Shown here piece by piece: positions 33,783 through 42,846 of a stretch of DNA of 64,000 bases. The notes beneath the pieces were generated by a model that worked only from the letters and a program-made list of their open reading frames with translations, made no database searches and had not been told where the DNA came from. Both the position numbers and the translations under genes were made by a program. The first letter of the stretch is position 1. Every line of letters starts with the position of its first letter. Origin of the DNA: Terriglobia bacterium (lineage in GTDB: Bacteria > Acidobacteriota > Terriglobia > Terriglobales > Acidobacteriaceae); NCBI GenBank assembly GCA_020072845.1, contig JAIQGF010000007.1, positions 212,291-276,290 on the forward strand, given 5' to 3'.

Positions 33783-35101
33783 AGCACCCATAATCCGCCG
33801 CGAACTTCGCGCCCGCGCCCCGCGACTACCTTGCACAGCGGATACAGCACCAGGCCGGCGGTGATCCCGATGCCGACGTTGTAGGTGAAGCTCATCAGCG
33901 CCACCACGGCGAAGCCGGGAATCACCTCGGTGAAGTCGTCGAAGCGCATGCGCGTGATCGGGGCGAGCATCAGCAGGCCGACCACGATCAGCGACGGGCC
34001 GTAAGCCTGCGGCGGAATGGCAGCGACAAAGGGCGAGAAAAACAGAGTTAGCGCAAAACAGGCGGCTGTCACCAGGGCGGCAAAGCCGGTGCGCCCGCCG
34101 GCTTCGATTCCGGTCGCCGACTCGATGTACGCGCCGGCGGTAGTCGTCCCGACCAAGGGCGCGAACATCGTGGCCAGCGCGTCGGTCAGCATGGGGCGTT
34201 CGATCTGCGGCAATTCGCCTTTTTCGTCGAGAAAGCCGGCTCGCGCCGAAACCCCGATCAGCGTACCCATGGTGTCGACGAAGGCCATTACAAAGATGGT
34301 CAGCACCACCGGGAAAAAGCTCCAACTGAAGACGCTGGAGAAATCGAGTTTGAGGAAGACCGGCGCCAGGCTGGGCGGAGCGCTGATCCAGGCATGCGGG
34401 CGCGGCGTTACGCCCGTCGCGAACCCGAGAATGGTGGTGCCGACGATTCCGACCAGGATGGCGCCCGGGAAGCGGCGGATGAGCAACATGGCCATCAGCA
34501 GGAATCCGGCAATTGCAAGCAGCACCGGCGCCGAAATCAGGTTTCCAGGCTTGACCGGAGATCCGGGCGTGCCGAGCGTCACGATACCGCTCTCGTTGAA
34601 TCCCACAAAAGCGAGAAACAGCCCGATTCCCACCGCGAAGCTGTAGCGCAGGCTCTCGGGCAAGGCACTCACCAGCCACTGCCGCAGGCGGAACAGCGTC
34701 AACAACAAGAAGAGCGCGCCGCCAACAAACACGGCCGCCAGCGCCGCCTGCCAGCGGTAGCCGAGCGCCTGCACCACGGTGTAGGCGATGAAAGCGTTTT
34801 CCCCCATGTAGGGAGCAACGGCGAAGGGCCGGTTGGCGTAGAGGGCCATGATCACGGTGCCGAAAATCGCAGTCACGATCGTCGCCACCATGGACGCTCC
34901 AGGGGGAATGCCGGCCGCGCGCAGCACGGCAGGATTGACCACGACGATGTAGGACATGGTCAGGAACGTGGTCAGGCCGGCGACCACTTCCCGCCGGAGA
35001 TTGGTGCCATGCTGGGCGAAAGCGAAACGAGCGAACAGGCGCACGCTGGCGCGCCTGGCCCGGGAGTCCGCTGAAGCTGTGAAGGATCGGTTCATCCCCA
35101 T
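33737..35101 (-). CDS. NCS2-family purine permease (AzgA type)
   Basis: A 454-residue purine:proton symporter of the AzgA (adenine/guanine/hypoxanthine) branch of NCS2. Hallmarks are FLTMSYIVVVNPAVL near the N-terminus, APYMGENAFIAYTVV (about residues 95-110), GIGLFLAFVGFNESGIV and the TTAGAYIESATGIEAGGRTG motif (about 310-330). About 12-14 helices fill the length. The start is MGMNRSF at 35101; MNRSF at 35095 is equally possible and no strong SD is seen. Its 3' end is duplicated at 30201-30268. Confidence 0.88.
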   Translation of the reverse strand: MGMNRSFTASADSRARRASVRLFARFAFAQHGTNLRREVVAGLTTFLTMSYIVVVNPAVLRAAGIPPGASMVATIVTAIFGTVIMALYANRPFAVAPYMGENAFIAYTVVQALGYRWQAALAAVFVGGALFLLLTLFRLRQWLVSALPESLRYSFAVGIGLFLAFVGFNESGIVTLGTPGSPVKPGNLISAPVLLAIAGFLLMAMLLIRRFPGAILVGIVGTTILGFATGVTPRPHAWISAPPSLAPVFLKLDFSSVFSWSFFPVVLTIFVMAFVDTMGTLIGVSARAGFLDEKGELPQIERPMLTDALATMFAPLVGTTTAGAYIESATGIEAGGRTGFAALVTAACFALTLFFSPFVAAIPPQAYGPSLIVVGLLMLAPITRMRFDDFTEVIPGFAVVALMSFTYNVGIGITAGLVLYPLCKVVAGRGREVRGGLWVLATLSLLFFIFYPYR

Positions 35102-35215
35102 AGTTGTGTGACGAGCTGTGCTTCGCACGATTCAGGCCCGGGACTTGCGAGGAATGACTGACTTGTCCTCCATTAATTTACCGCCGCTTCGAGGCGAAAG
35201 ATGCAGTATCCGCTC

Positions 35216-35731
35216 TCAGGCGGCCGGAGCGCTATCCGTCACATCAAATGCAAGCGCTTCTTTTTCATGCTCCACGCCCGGCAGGCTCCGCAACAGCCGG
35301 ACGCACCGGTTCCATCGCAGAAGGGCTTCATCATTGCCGGGCGGACGGATCTTCTCCGCCCTTTCGAAGCAGAGCATTGCATTTTCGATCAGGGGTACGA
35401 GTGTACGTAACGGCTGGCCCGCTCGCAGTTGCGCCTTCGCTCGCCGTTCGTGGAGCAACCCGGTGTAGTAAAACCGCTCGTAAGGATCCGTCAACGCCTG
35501 AAAAACGCTCTCGGCCTCTGACCAGCGATCGAAGCGTCCCCCGAAAAGCTGGTCGGAAATTGCGAGTCCAAGCATGCGCAGAGCGGCTTGGTTATCACCT
35601 TCGACTGCGAGGATATCGCGGCAGATCGACTCCGTTTCCTCCGGCTCAGCCAGGTAGCGGTACAATTCGCCCTTCGCGATTGCCTGGGCGATACCATTCT
35701 TGGAGATCATCTTCAGTTTTGGTTCGGGCAT
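35216..35731 (-). CDS. TPR-like hypothetical protein
   Basis: A 171-residue soluble helical protein. Residues 20-60 (YRYLAEPEETESICRDILAVEGDNQAALRMLGLAISDQL) contain one TPR-like helical pair, and EAESVFQAL, then YYTGLLHERRAKAQLRAG, suggest two more degenerate repeats. A very strong AGGAGGGGATT precedes the ATG at 35731. It lies upstream of the permease on the same strand, 114 bp apart, and divergent from the spermidine-synthase-like gene. No enzyme motif is seen; a protein-protein interaction role is likely. Confidence 0.75.
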   Translation of the reverse strand: MPEPKLKMISKNGIAQAIAKGELYRYLAEPEETESICRDILAVEGDNQAALRMLGLAISDQLFGGRFDRWSEAESVFQALTDPYERFYYTGLLHERRAKAQLRAGQPLRTLVPLIENAMLCFERAEKIRPPGNDEALLRWNRCVRLLRSLPGVEHEKEALAFDVTDSAPAA

Positions 35732-35912
35732 AATCCCCTCCTAGCGATCCCAATTAATTCTAGTCACGAAATTGCCCACCGGACGGTCGAGTCGGGCAGT
35801 TGACAGGCGAGGTTCCCACAATAGGAAGACGCGCCCCGGCCAAGCGGCGGCCTGTTCGTATGAAATGAGCGCGCTTCCCTGCAAATGCATATGATCGTTC
35901 GTCGGAATTCGT

Positions 35913-38264
35913 ATGCACCTTCAGGCGAGCCAACCAGGAATGCCGGCCGCAGCCCTTTCCAGCGCAGGCGTCGCGGCTGAGATAAGGGCTGCACCGATCT
36001 GCATTGGCTTCACTGCCGTGATCGCGCAGATCGTGCTCATGCGCGAACTGCTTGTGGTTTTCGGCGGGAACGAAATCTCCTTTGGCCTGATGCTCGCGAC
36101 CTGGCTTCTGTGGACCGCGTTTGGCGGTGGCATTCTCGGTCAGTTGCGATTCCCACTTTCCCCCCGGACGGTGGTGGGAATGCTGCAGCTCGCAGTCGGA
36201 TTATCCGTTCCGGCCACCATCGTACTCGTGCGTTCGGCCAGGATTCCCTACCACGTCACTCCCGGAGAACTGCTTGGTCCCGGAGCCATGCTGCTCACTT
36301 CGGTTGTTGCGCTGGCAGCGTTTTGCGCGATGTCAGGGTGGCTGTTCGCAGCGGCCAGTCGTCTTTACTCATACGAATGCGGTGCATCGTCGGCGGCCGC
36401 GAGTGGAACTGTGTACCTGCTGGAAGCAATCGGATCCTGCGTTGGTGGGTTGCTTGCCAGCATTGTGTTGCTGCGGTACTGCAGCGCTTTGCAGATCGCA
36501 CAGCTGGTCTTGGTGGTGAATTTTGTTTGCGCTGCTTGCATCGTAGTCCAGCGCAGCCGGCCGCGGCTCATGATGATCGCCGGTGTGGCAGCCATGTCCC
36601 TGGCGTCGGTCGTATGGATCGTCCCGCGGGTGGGAAACGCATCTCAGGCGCTGCTGTGGCGCGGTTTCCGCCTGGTGTCGTCAGCCAACTCGGTCTATGG
36701 CCGCCTGGACATCGTGGACACGGAGGCGACCCGCAGCATTTATGAAAATGGACTGGTCGCCTTCCACGCTGAAGACCCGGCCAGCGCGGAAGAAGGTGTC
36801 CACTTCGCACTCTTGCAGCATCCTCAGCCCAAGAGCCTGCTGCTGATCGGAGGCGGACTGAATGGCAGCCTTGGCCAGGCACTGCAACACCCGTCCTTGA
36901 CCCGCATTGACTATGTCGAACTCGACCCCAAGATTATTTCCCTGGCCGAGCGTTATTTTCCTGACCAATCAGTGTCGCTGCACTCGGCTCGGGTTCACCT
37001 CCACAATCTCGATGGACGTCTCTTCGTGAAGACGACCACCTCACGTTTCGACGTGATCATCGTGAACTTGCCGGAGCCGCAAACGGCGCAGCTCAATCGT
37101 TTCTACACCCGTGAGTTCTTTGCCGAGGCAGCCGGCAAGCTGAATCCCGGAGGACTTCTCTCCTTCCGGCTGCGTGGCGCGGAGGACTACATCAGTCCCG
37201 ACCTGGGCGAGTTCCTGCGTTGCATCAATAACACGCTGCGAAGCGTGTTCACCGACATCGTGGTGATTCCAGGCGAGACGGTCCATTTTTCGGCCGCAAC
37301 CCGGCCGGGGATGTTGACCGTGGACTCCGCAACGTTGCTGGGACGGTTGCGTGAACGGCACATCAAGGCGAACTACGTGCGCGAGTACTACCTGCCGTTT
37401 CGGCTGATGCCGGATCGCGTGCGCGAACTTGAGCGCGAACTCCAGTCGCAGAGCGCTACGCCCATCAATAGCGACTTGTCGCCGACTGCTTACTATTTCG
37501 CGGTGACTCTGTGGAGCACGAACTTCGGCGCCGCATACCGGCAACTGTTTTCCTGGTTCGCGGGCGTCAAGTTCGCCAACCTGCCGCTGGTCACGGTGGT
37601 TCCGGTTGTGATTATCGCGGCCGGCGTGCGCTGGTTTGTGCGTGGCCGTCGCAGGCAGAAAGCAATCGCGGGCCTCTGTGCAGGAACGACGGGAATGGTT
37701 CTGATGGCGTTGGAGGTCCTGCTCTTACTTGGGTTTCAGGCAATTTACGGCTATGTCTACTACCAACTTGCCATCGTGATTGCCGCGTTCATGGCAGGAA
37801 TGGCGGCAGGAAGCTGGCTGATACTGCGAACGTCGGCCCATCACCAGCAAGTGCGGGTGCACGGTTACACTCTCGCCTATTTGCAGGCGGCAGCGGCAAT
37901 TTCACCATTGCTTCTGTATGCCGTGCTCCGAACGCTGACAACTATGACCAACACCGGCGGCTTATTGCTGGCCAGTCAAGTCTTGTTCCCGGCGATGGCG
38001 ATTACCTTCGGTGCGTTGGGCGGATGCCAGTTCCAGGTCGCAAGCCGCGTTTACTTTCCTGAGCTGGATGGCGAGCCTGCCAGCCTGGCCGCCCTGTACG
38101 CGATTGACCTGATGGGAGCATTTCTCGGTGCGATCCTGGTGAGCGCTTACCTGGTTCCGGTCTTCGGGATGCTCAAGTCGGCATACCTCATCTCCGCGGT
38201 GGCCCTAGGCCCGATCCTGGCGGCGCTGCCTGCTTCTCCAGCAGCGACTCGCCCGAGTCGCTAG
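35913..38264 (+). CDS. Membrane-fused spermidine-synthase-like protein
   Basis: A 783-residue protein with a class I SAM-type aminopropyltransferase-like domain inserted between membrane domains. An N-terminal block of about six helices ends near residue 235. The soluble domain (about 265-540) has LLLIGGGLNGSLGQAL (glycine-rich loop), IDYVELDPKIISLAE (acidic nucleotide-binding residue) and FDVIIVNLPEP. Another 6-7 helices follow. Classical spermidine synthases have D-x-x-D-P at the last motif; here it reads NLPEP, so activity on putrescine is doubtful. No clear SD for the ATG at 35913. The 3' end overlaps the convergent MEMO gene by 77 nt. Confidence 0.8.
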   Translation: MHLQASQPGMPAAALSSAGVAAEIRAAPICIGFTAVIAQIVLMRELLVVFGGNEISFGLMLATWLLWTAFGGGILGQLRFPLSPRTVVGMLQLAVGLSVPATIVLVRSARIPYHVTPGELLGPGAMLLTSVVALAAFCAMSGWLFAAASRLYSYECGASSAAASGTVYLLEAIGSCVGGLLASIVLLRYCSALQIAQLVLVVNFVCAACIVVQRSRPRLMMIAGVAAMSLASVVWIVPRVGNASQALLWRGFRLVSSANSVYGRLDIVDTEATRSIYENGLVAFHAEDPASAEEGVHFALLQHPQPKSLLLIGGGLNGSLGQALQHPSLTRIDYVELDPKIISLAERYFPDQSVSLHSARVHLHNLDGRLFVKTTTSRFDVIIVNLPEPQTAQLNRFYTREFFAEAAGKLNPGGLLSFRLRGAEDYISPDLGEFLRCINNTLRSVFTDIVVIPGETVHFSAATRPGMLTVDSATLLGRLRERHIKANYVREYYLPFRLMPDRVRELERELQSQSATPINSDLSPTAYYFAVTLWSTNFGAAYRQLFSWFAGVKFANLPLVTVVPVVIIAAGVRWFVRGRRRQKAIAGLCAGTTGMVLMALEVLLLLGFQAIYGYVYYQLAIVIAAFMAGMAAGSWLILRTSAHHQQVRVHGYTLAYLQAAAAISPLLLYAVLRTLTTMTNTGGLLLASQVLFPAMAITFGALGGCQFQVASRVYFPELDGEPASLAALYAIDLMGAFLGAILVSAYLVPVFGMLKSAYLISAVALGPILAALPASPAATRPSR

Positions 38265-39762
38265 CATTTTTGCGTTCTCCGAAAACCAGTGCCGTAAACA
38301 TGAACAGATCGGTGTCTTCATCCTTCCAGGCGTTGGGCGGGAGGCCGGCCTTCAAGCAAACCTGCTCAAGAAAAGTCTGGCGATTCCAACCCTGCTCTAC
38401 CGGCACCTGAGGAAGCAACACTCCTTCGCGATTGCCTTTCTTGATGAGGAGACCGTGGCGCCCGATCTGAATCTGCTTTGAATCCGTAACCCGGCGGAGC
38501 GGAGACAGCACTGAAATCTCGTATTCCAGGGCGCTGAGCTCGGCCGGTGCCACCGGCGGAAAACGGGGATCGCGCATGGCGGCGAACGTCGCCACGTCAC
38601 GGACCGTCATGTAGAGCGGTTTAAGCGCGCTGACGTAACCGATGCAGCCGCGCACCGCGCCACGCTTGGTGAGGGTGACAAAGGCCCCTCGCTCGTCGAG
38701 CAGAAAATCGGATTTGGACGGCGCAACCGGCTCCAGCAGCGTGTGCTGCCGTACGGCCGTTTCGACGGACTGGCGGACGATCTTCAGCAGCTCAGCCTGA
38801 TCGCGCTTGCTGAGCGAGTAATCCGCGATTTTCGCCGAACCATGTGCGGCCGGCTGAATCAGAGCCGCGGCGGCATAGCCCACAACTCGACTGTGGTCGC
38901 CGGTCACGTCGCCGGTGTTCGCGTATTTGAGCAGAGCCGCCTCGGTCGCGCCCAGGCGCTCAGCGGCAATCATGGCTGCCACAATCGGACCGCCTCCGCA
39001 CGCCTCCCAAACGCCGGCCGCGAGGTTGCGTGAAAGGCTGAAGTAGTCCCAGGCTTGCACCGCCCGCAGTGGCTTGCGATCGAGGGCGGTGGCCTCCTCA
39101 TAGTTGTGGAAGTGGGACAAGTCGGAACTGGCAACGATCAGCGTGTCCGGCCCACTGATGAATTTGGCGAGCGCAACCCCGAGCGCTCGGCTCACTTCAT
39201 AGCTCTGCTCGCCCATCACAATCGGCACCAACTGAAAATCACCGAGGGCGCGTTGCAGAAATGGCAGTTGCACTTCCAGCGCGTGTTCGCGCCGATCGCC
39301 AGAAGGCGTATGGCCGCGGCTGGAGAGTTTTAGCAGTGGACTTGCCCCGGCCAGTTTGGCCGCGAAGCTCTTGTCCACCGCAACCTTCCCCAGTGGAGTA
39401 GCGTACGCATCACCGTCATAAATGGAAGCGAAGTCAAAACTCTCGTAGTGCGACGGTGAGATCACGACAACACGCCGAAACTTCTGCCCCTTCACCAGCG
39501 CATACGCGTGCGCGGCAACGGCCCCGGAATAAGGATATCCGGCGTGGGGAGAGATGATTGCCCAGAGCTGGCCTTGCACCGGCGCTACCTGCGCGCCAGC
39601 GAGCAGGCCGTCGACGGTTTTTTCCAGCTCACTTCGATCGGCGGGATAAAAAGTACCGGCGACCGCCGCGGGCCTGACTTGGCCCACATCGTTCGCCGAC
39701 ACCACTAGCATCGTTAGCAGCATCACGCCCGATATGATCGGCGAAAGCGCAGACACCGACAT
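38188..39762 (-). CDS. AmmeMemoRadiSam proteins B and A fused (MEMO-AMMECR1), with signal peptide
   Basis: A 524-residue fusion. Residues about 28-300 form a MEMO domain (RPAAVAGTFYPADRSEL, ISPHAGYPYSG, VISPSHYESF, SSDLSHFHNY), with metal-ligand-type His residues retained. Residues about 325-510 form an AMMECR1 domain (GAFVTLTKRGAVRGCIGYV, LEYEISVLSPLRRV, GLLIKKGNREGVLLPQVP). The N-terminus (MLLTMLVVSANDVG) is a signal peptide or anchor, so the protein is probably outside the cytoplasm. Start ATG at 39762 with AGAGGAAAG. It follows the radical SAM gene by 32 bp. The three-domain system is widely conserved but its reaction is not established. Confidence 0.9.
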   Translation of the reverse strand: MSVSALSPIISGVMLLTMLVVSANDVGQVRPAAVAGTFYPADRSELEKTVDGLLAGAQVAPVQGQLWAIISPHAGYPYSGAVAAHAYALVKGQKFRRVVVISPSHYESFDFASIYDGDAYATPLGKVAVDKSFAAKLAGASPLLKLSSRGHTPSGDRREHALEVQLPFLQRALGDFQLVPIVMGEQSYEVSRALGVALAKFISGPDTLIVASSDLSHFHNYEEATALDRKPLRAVQAWDYFSLSRNLAAGVWEACGGGPIVAAMIAAERLGATEAALLKYANTGDVTGDHSRVVGYAAAALIQPAAHGSAKIADYSLSKRDQAELLKIVRQSVETAVRQHTLLEPVAPSKSDFLLDERGAFVTLTKRGAVRGCIGYVSALKPLYMTVRDVATFAAMRDPRFPPVAPAELSALEYEISVLSPLRRVTDSKQIQIGRHGLLIKKGNREGVLLPQVPVEQGWNRQTFLEQVCLKAGLPPNAWKDEDTDLFMFTALVFGERKNASDSGESLLEKQAAPPGSGLGPPRR

Positions 39763-39794
39763 AAGCACTTTCCTCTCGACTCAACGTCACTTCG

Positions 39795-41084
39795 TCACAA
39801 CCACACTCCCGGTATCGGCTGCTGGCAAAACTCGCACTTGCCGTCTTTCAACTGCAGCCTGCGCACGGTGAAGCCCGTGCGCTCCACCACCATGTGGTGG
39901 CACTGCGGACAATACGTATGCTCGCCAGGATTGCCCGGCACATTGCCCACGTACACAAAATGGAGCCCTTCCCTGTCGGCAATTGCTTTCGCTCGCTCCA
40001 GCGTTTCGACGGGTGTCGGCGGAAGATTCTTCAGACGATACAGGGGATAAAAACGCGTGAAATGAACCGGAACGTCTGGCCCCAGTTCAGTCTTGACCCA
40101 CTTCGCCATAGCTTTTAACTCACTCTCGCTGTCGTTCAACGTCGGCACCACCAGGTAGACGATTTCCAGCCACACACCTCGCTTGCGGATGGTCAAAAGC
40201 GTGTCCAACACCGGCCTGAGCTCTGCATTCACAACTTCCCTGTAATACGTCTCGGAAAACGCCTTCAGGTCGATCTTGATCGCGTCCATACGATCGCAGA
40301 GCTTGTTCAACGGCTCGCCGCAAATGAACCCATTGCTTACGAACACGCTCTTGATCCGCACCGCGTGGCCGGCCTCGGCGCATTCCAGGTAATAGTCGGA
40401 CGCGATGATGGGTTCGCTGTAGGTATAGGCGAGCGTGGGGCATGCGTTCTGTTTGGCCGCAGCGGCCAAATCCGAGGGCGGAACGTACTGCCGTCGGAGT
40501 TGCTCCACCGCGACCTGCGCGATCTCCCAGTTCTGGCAAAACTTGCAATTCACATTGCAGCCGCCCGTGGCCACTGAAAAGGCGAGCGTACCGGGACGGA
40601 AATGGAAGAATGGTTTCTTCTCTATGGGGTCAATGTGCGCCGTGCACAACCGCGAGTGGACCAGGCTGTAGTACGTTCCTCCGCGGTTTTCGCGGACATT
40701 GCAGTAGCCGCGTTGTCCGTTGGCGACGACACATTGCCGTGGACACAACCTGCACTGGACATTTTTCGATGCGAGCTTGTCATAGAACCGGGCCTCCATG
40801 GCATTGTCGCTCTGCGGAAGCAGCGAAGCATGCAGCGACACGGAGGAAACCGGCGGCAAACAAGCCGCTACCGCACACGCGGCGCAGGGGATGGCAGCTA
40901 ATTCGAGGAAGCGCCGCCGGTTGAGGCTTGCGGCGGCAGTTGCGATCGGCCAATCGCTGGCATCGCCGGGTAACGCGTCGATACGATCAGTCCGGGGAGG
41001 TTCATGAGCATGCGGCTCCCCGGTTGTGCCACTCGGCTTGTTCGCACACTCCCGGACATCCGCGAACAGTTGACCTCGGTTCAT
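39795..41084 (-). CDS. AmmeMemoRadiSam radical SAM enzyme with Tat-type signal
   Basis: A 429-residue radical SAM protein. The cluster motif is GGCNVNCKFCQNW (C-x3-C-x2-C at about residues 176-183). An N-terminal CRLCPRQC pair (about 108-115) and two C-terminal CxxC pairs (CPQCHH and CEFCQQ) probably bind further metal. The catalytic part proper begins at MEARFYDKLASKN (about residue 95). Ahead of it lies NRRRFLELAAIPCAACAVAAC, a twin-arginine signal (RRRF at about 55-58) followed by a hydrophobic stretch. I start at the ATG at 41084; a long frame further upstream is unsupported. The leader suggests export or membrane attachment with the MEMO-AMMECR1 fusion. Confidence 0.85.
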   Translation of the reverse strand: MNRGQLFADVRECANKPSGTTGEPHAHEPPRTDRIDALPGDASDWPIATAAASLNRRRFLELAAIPCAACAVAACLPPVSSVSLHASLLPQSDNAMEARFYDKLASKNVQCRLCPRQCVVANGQRGYCNVRENRGGTYYSLVHSRLCTAHIDPIEKKPFFHFRPGTLAFSVATGGCNVNCKFCQNWEIAQVAVEQLRRQYVPPSDLAAAAKQNACPTLAYTYSEPIIASDYYLECAEAGHAVRIKSVFVSNGFICGEPLNKLCDRMDAIKIDLKAFSETYYREVVNAELRPVLDTLLTIRKRGVWLEIVYLVVPTLNDSESELKAMAKWVKTELGPDVPVHFTRFYPLYRLKNLPPTPVETLERAKAIADREGLHFVYVGNVPGNPGEHTYCPQCHHMVVERTGFTVRRLQLKDGKCEFCQQPIPGVWL

Positions 41085-41243
41085 GCGGGTTGGGTGGCTG
41101 CCTGCATAAACTTGCGCTGGCCAATCGGCAGCCCTGCCACACACTACGATATTCCGCATTGTGGTTGTCGGCAGAAGAATCGTCGCCCGACCGGGTCTGT
41201 CGCACCCCGCTCGTTCCACATTGGGAAGAGATGCGATCCAAGA

Positions 41244-41459
41244 GTCCTCTCCCCCGAGGATCAGGCCTATTACTCCTACGTGCTCGCCAAGATGTACGCC
41301 AAGCGCGGTGATGTTGAGCGGTGCCTGGAATGCCTCCGCAAGGCCAAGGATGAGGGCTCCAGCTATATCAAGGATGTAAACAAGGACCCTGAGTTTGCGA
41401 TCGTGCTTACCGATCCCCGGTTCGTCGAACTGATGAGCAAACCAGCGCCCGAGAAATAG
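41244..41459 (+). pseudogene. C-terminal remnant of a TPR protein
   Basis: About 71 codons (VLSPEDQAYYSYVLAKMY, then RGDVERCLECLRKAKDEG and DPEFAIVLTDPRFVELM) that match the last TPR repeat and the 'DPxF..L..DPRF' ending of tetratricopeptide proteins. The frame stays open upstream to 41004, but that part is antisense to the radical SAM gene and has shadow composition. No start or promoter is evident, so this looks like the stump of a larger gene truncated by rearrangement. Confidence 0.55.
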
Positions 41460-41566
41460 CCGGGGGGCAGGCGCCACGCTCCCAATGTCGGGTCGCCCCT
41501 GTGTTCCGGCAGCCGTGGCTCGCAACTCTGCTGTGATTCAGATCCACGGCAACAATTGGCCACACT

Positions 41567-42322
41567 TCATTTTGGCGAATCAAACGTAGGTCTGCCGGGC
41601 ATAACAGCAGGAGAATCGTCACCGGACATCGACATCGCTGTCCGCTTTGGGTGGCTCACGGCGTACAGCACCAGTTCCACGCGGTTGGAGATGCCCAGTT
41701 TGTCGAAGATGTGAAAGAGGTGGTTCTTCACCGTGTGATCACTCAGATGAAGCTGCTGGGCGATGTCGTGGTTGCTCAAGCCTTCGGCGACCCGCTGCAC
41801 CACCTCCTCCTCTCGTTTGCTCAAAAGGTTGGAGCCTTGGGCATCGGCGAGCCGGACGGTATGCGCCTGAGCCAGCGCATCGACCAGACAGTTCAACTGC
41901 TGCGCATTGGCCCAAATTTGGCCGCCGTGCACGCAGGAAATACATTTGCAGAGGGCATCGAACTGCGACTCGTAGCAGGTGAAAACGCCCCTGGCGCCTC
42001 CCCGGAATGCCTCCAGCACCAGCTCCGGTTCCGGGTGGTCGATCATCAGGACCCGACGAACGTCAGGGTACTTATCTCGGAGCAGCGGGAAGATCGCCAA
42101 GCCGCTCAGCCGACCGTCCTGGAGGTTAGTGCTAATTAAAGCTACTTTCGCTTTGCGGCGTTCGAACAGCTCGAGCAGTCCGCCAACGGTGGCGGCGCAG
42201 CCGACCAAATCAAACTGCGAGTGTTTCTTGAGTTGCGCGCAAACGAAACGGGAAGCCATCACGTTGCCGTCGGCGACGATAACAGGGATCGGCTTTTTCC
42301 CAGGCTGGCGGGAAAATTGCAC
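41567..42322 (-). CDS. LuxR/NarL-type regulator with degenerate receiver domain
   Basis: A 251-residue protein with response-regulator layout. The C-terminal GerE/LuxR helix-turn-helix is intact (LLSKREEEVVQRVAEGLSN, IAQQLHLSDHTVKNHLFHIF, residues about 160-215). The N-terminal receiver (about 12-125) keeps the fold pattern but not the chemistry. The usual phosphoacceptor position after strand 3 reads LISTNLQDG rather than LLDxxxPxxxG, only one acidic residue remains in IVADGN, and the lysine of strand 5 is missing (GVFTCYES). It is likely phosphorylation-independent. It is divergent from the PilZ gene across a 524-bp gap holding a 26-bp palindrome. Confidence 0.85.
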   Translation of the reverse strand: MQFSRQPGKKPIPVIVADGNVMASRFVCAQLKKHSQFDLVGCAATVGGLLELFERRKAKVALISTNLQDGRLSGLAIFPLLRDKYPDVRRVLMIDHPEPELVLEAFRGGARGVFTCYESQFDALCKCISCVHGGQIWANAQQLNCLVDALAQAHTVRLADAQGSNLLSKREEEVVQRVAEGLSNHDIAQQLHLSDHTVKNHLFHIFDKLGISNRVELVLYAVSHPKRTAMSMSGDDSPAVMPGRPTFDSPK

Positions 42323-42846
42323 CTTTGGTCTCCAGGGTCTATTTGGGCCGATTGAGGACGATCAGCCGGTTGAGGGGCCGGTTAGCCCGTTACCGGTTGG
42401 CAATGGTTGAAGTGGTTTGCATTGTAACCGCGGACCCTGCGCTGTCAAGGGCGGAGCAAAAGTAATTCCCCTACGTTTCTGCTCGCGGACAATCCTGCAT
42501 TGGATGAGCATCTCAAGCGACAGCACCCAACGTCGTTCGCAGACCTGCCCGCAAGCATCATGGCCGCCGTCCGATTGGGCCTTCACGTCGTCGCTCACGC
42601 TGAGTCCTTGATTTCTCTCCTGGGAGCATCGGGCCTTTCTTGGTATGCGCCGCGCCGGTGAGAAGTTCTTCTCACCGGCTGAGCCAATGTCCTCATGGGC
42701 CTGACGCACTCACATACCGGGACGAAAGGTTGAGAGACGCTGTGTCCATTGTGCAAACGGTATCAACTGCGTAGGGTTTCGGCCGTGCCAGCGGAGGCGA
42801 TGTCCTTGCCGACTACGGTCACGACACTGCAGCGGATGGGGCACAG
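42323..42846. other. Divergent promoter region between the LuxR-type and PilZ genes
   Basis: No credible gene. The region is AT-richer near 42410-42520 and contains repeated CCGGTT-type motifs at 42367-42402 close to the regulator's start, possibly its own binding sites, plus the palindrome at 42654-42679. Confidence 0.45.
42654..42679. promoter_or_regulatory. 26-bp near-perfect palindrome
   Basis: Arm GCCGGTGAGAAG (42654-42665), 2-bp centre TT, arm CTTCTCACCGGC (42668-42679). It lies between two divergent genes and downstream of neither, so a terminator role is unlikely. A dimeric regulator site or a cruciform/RNA hairpin is more plausible. Confidence 0.6.
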
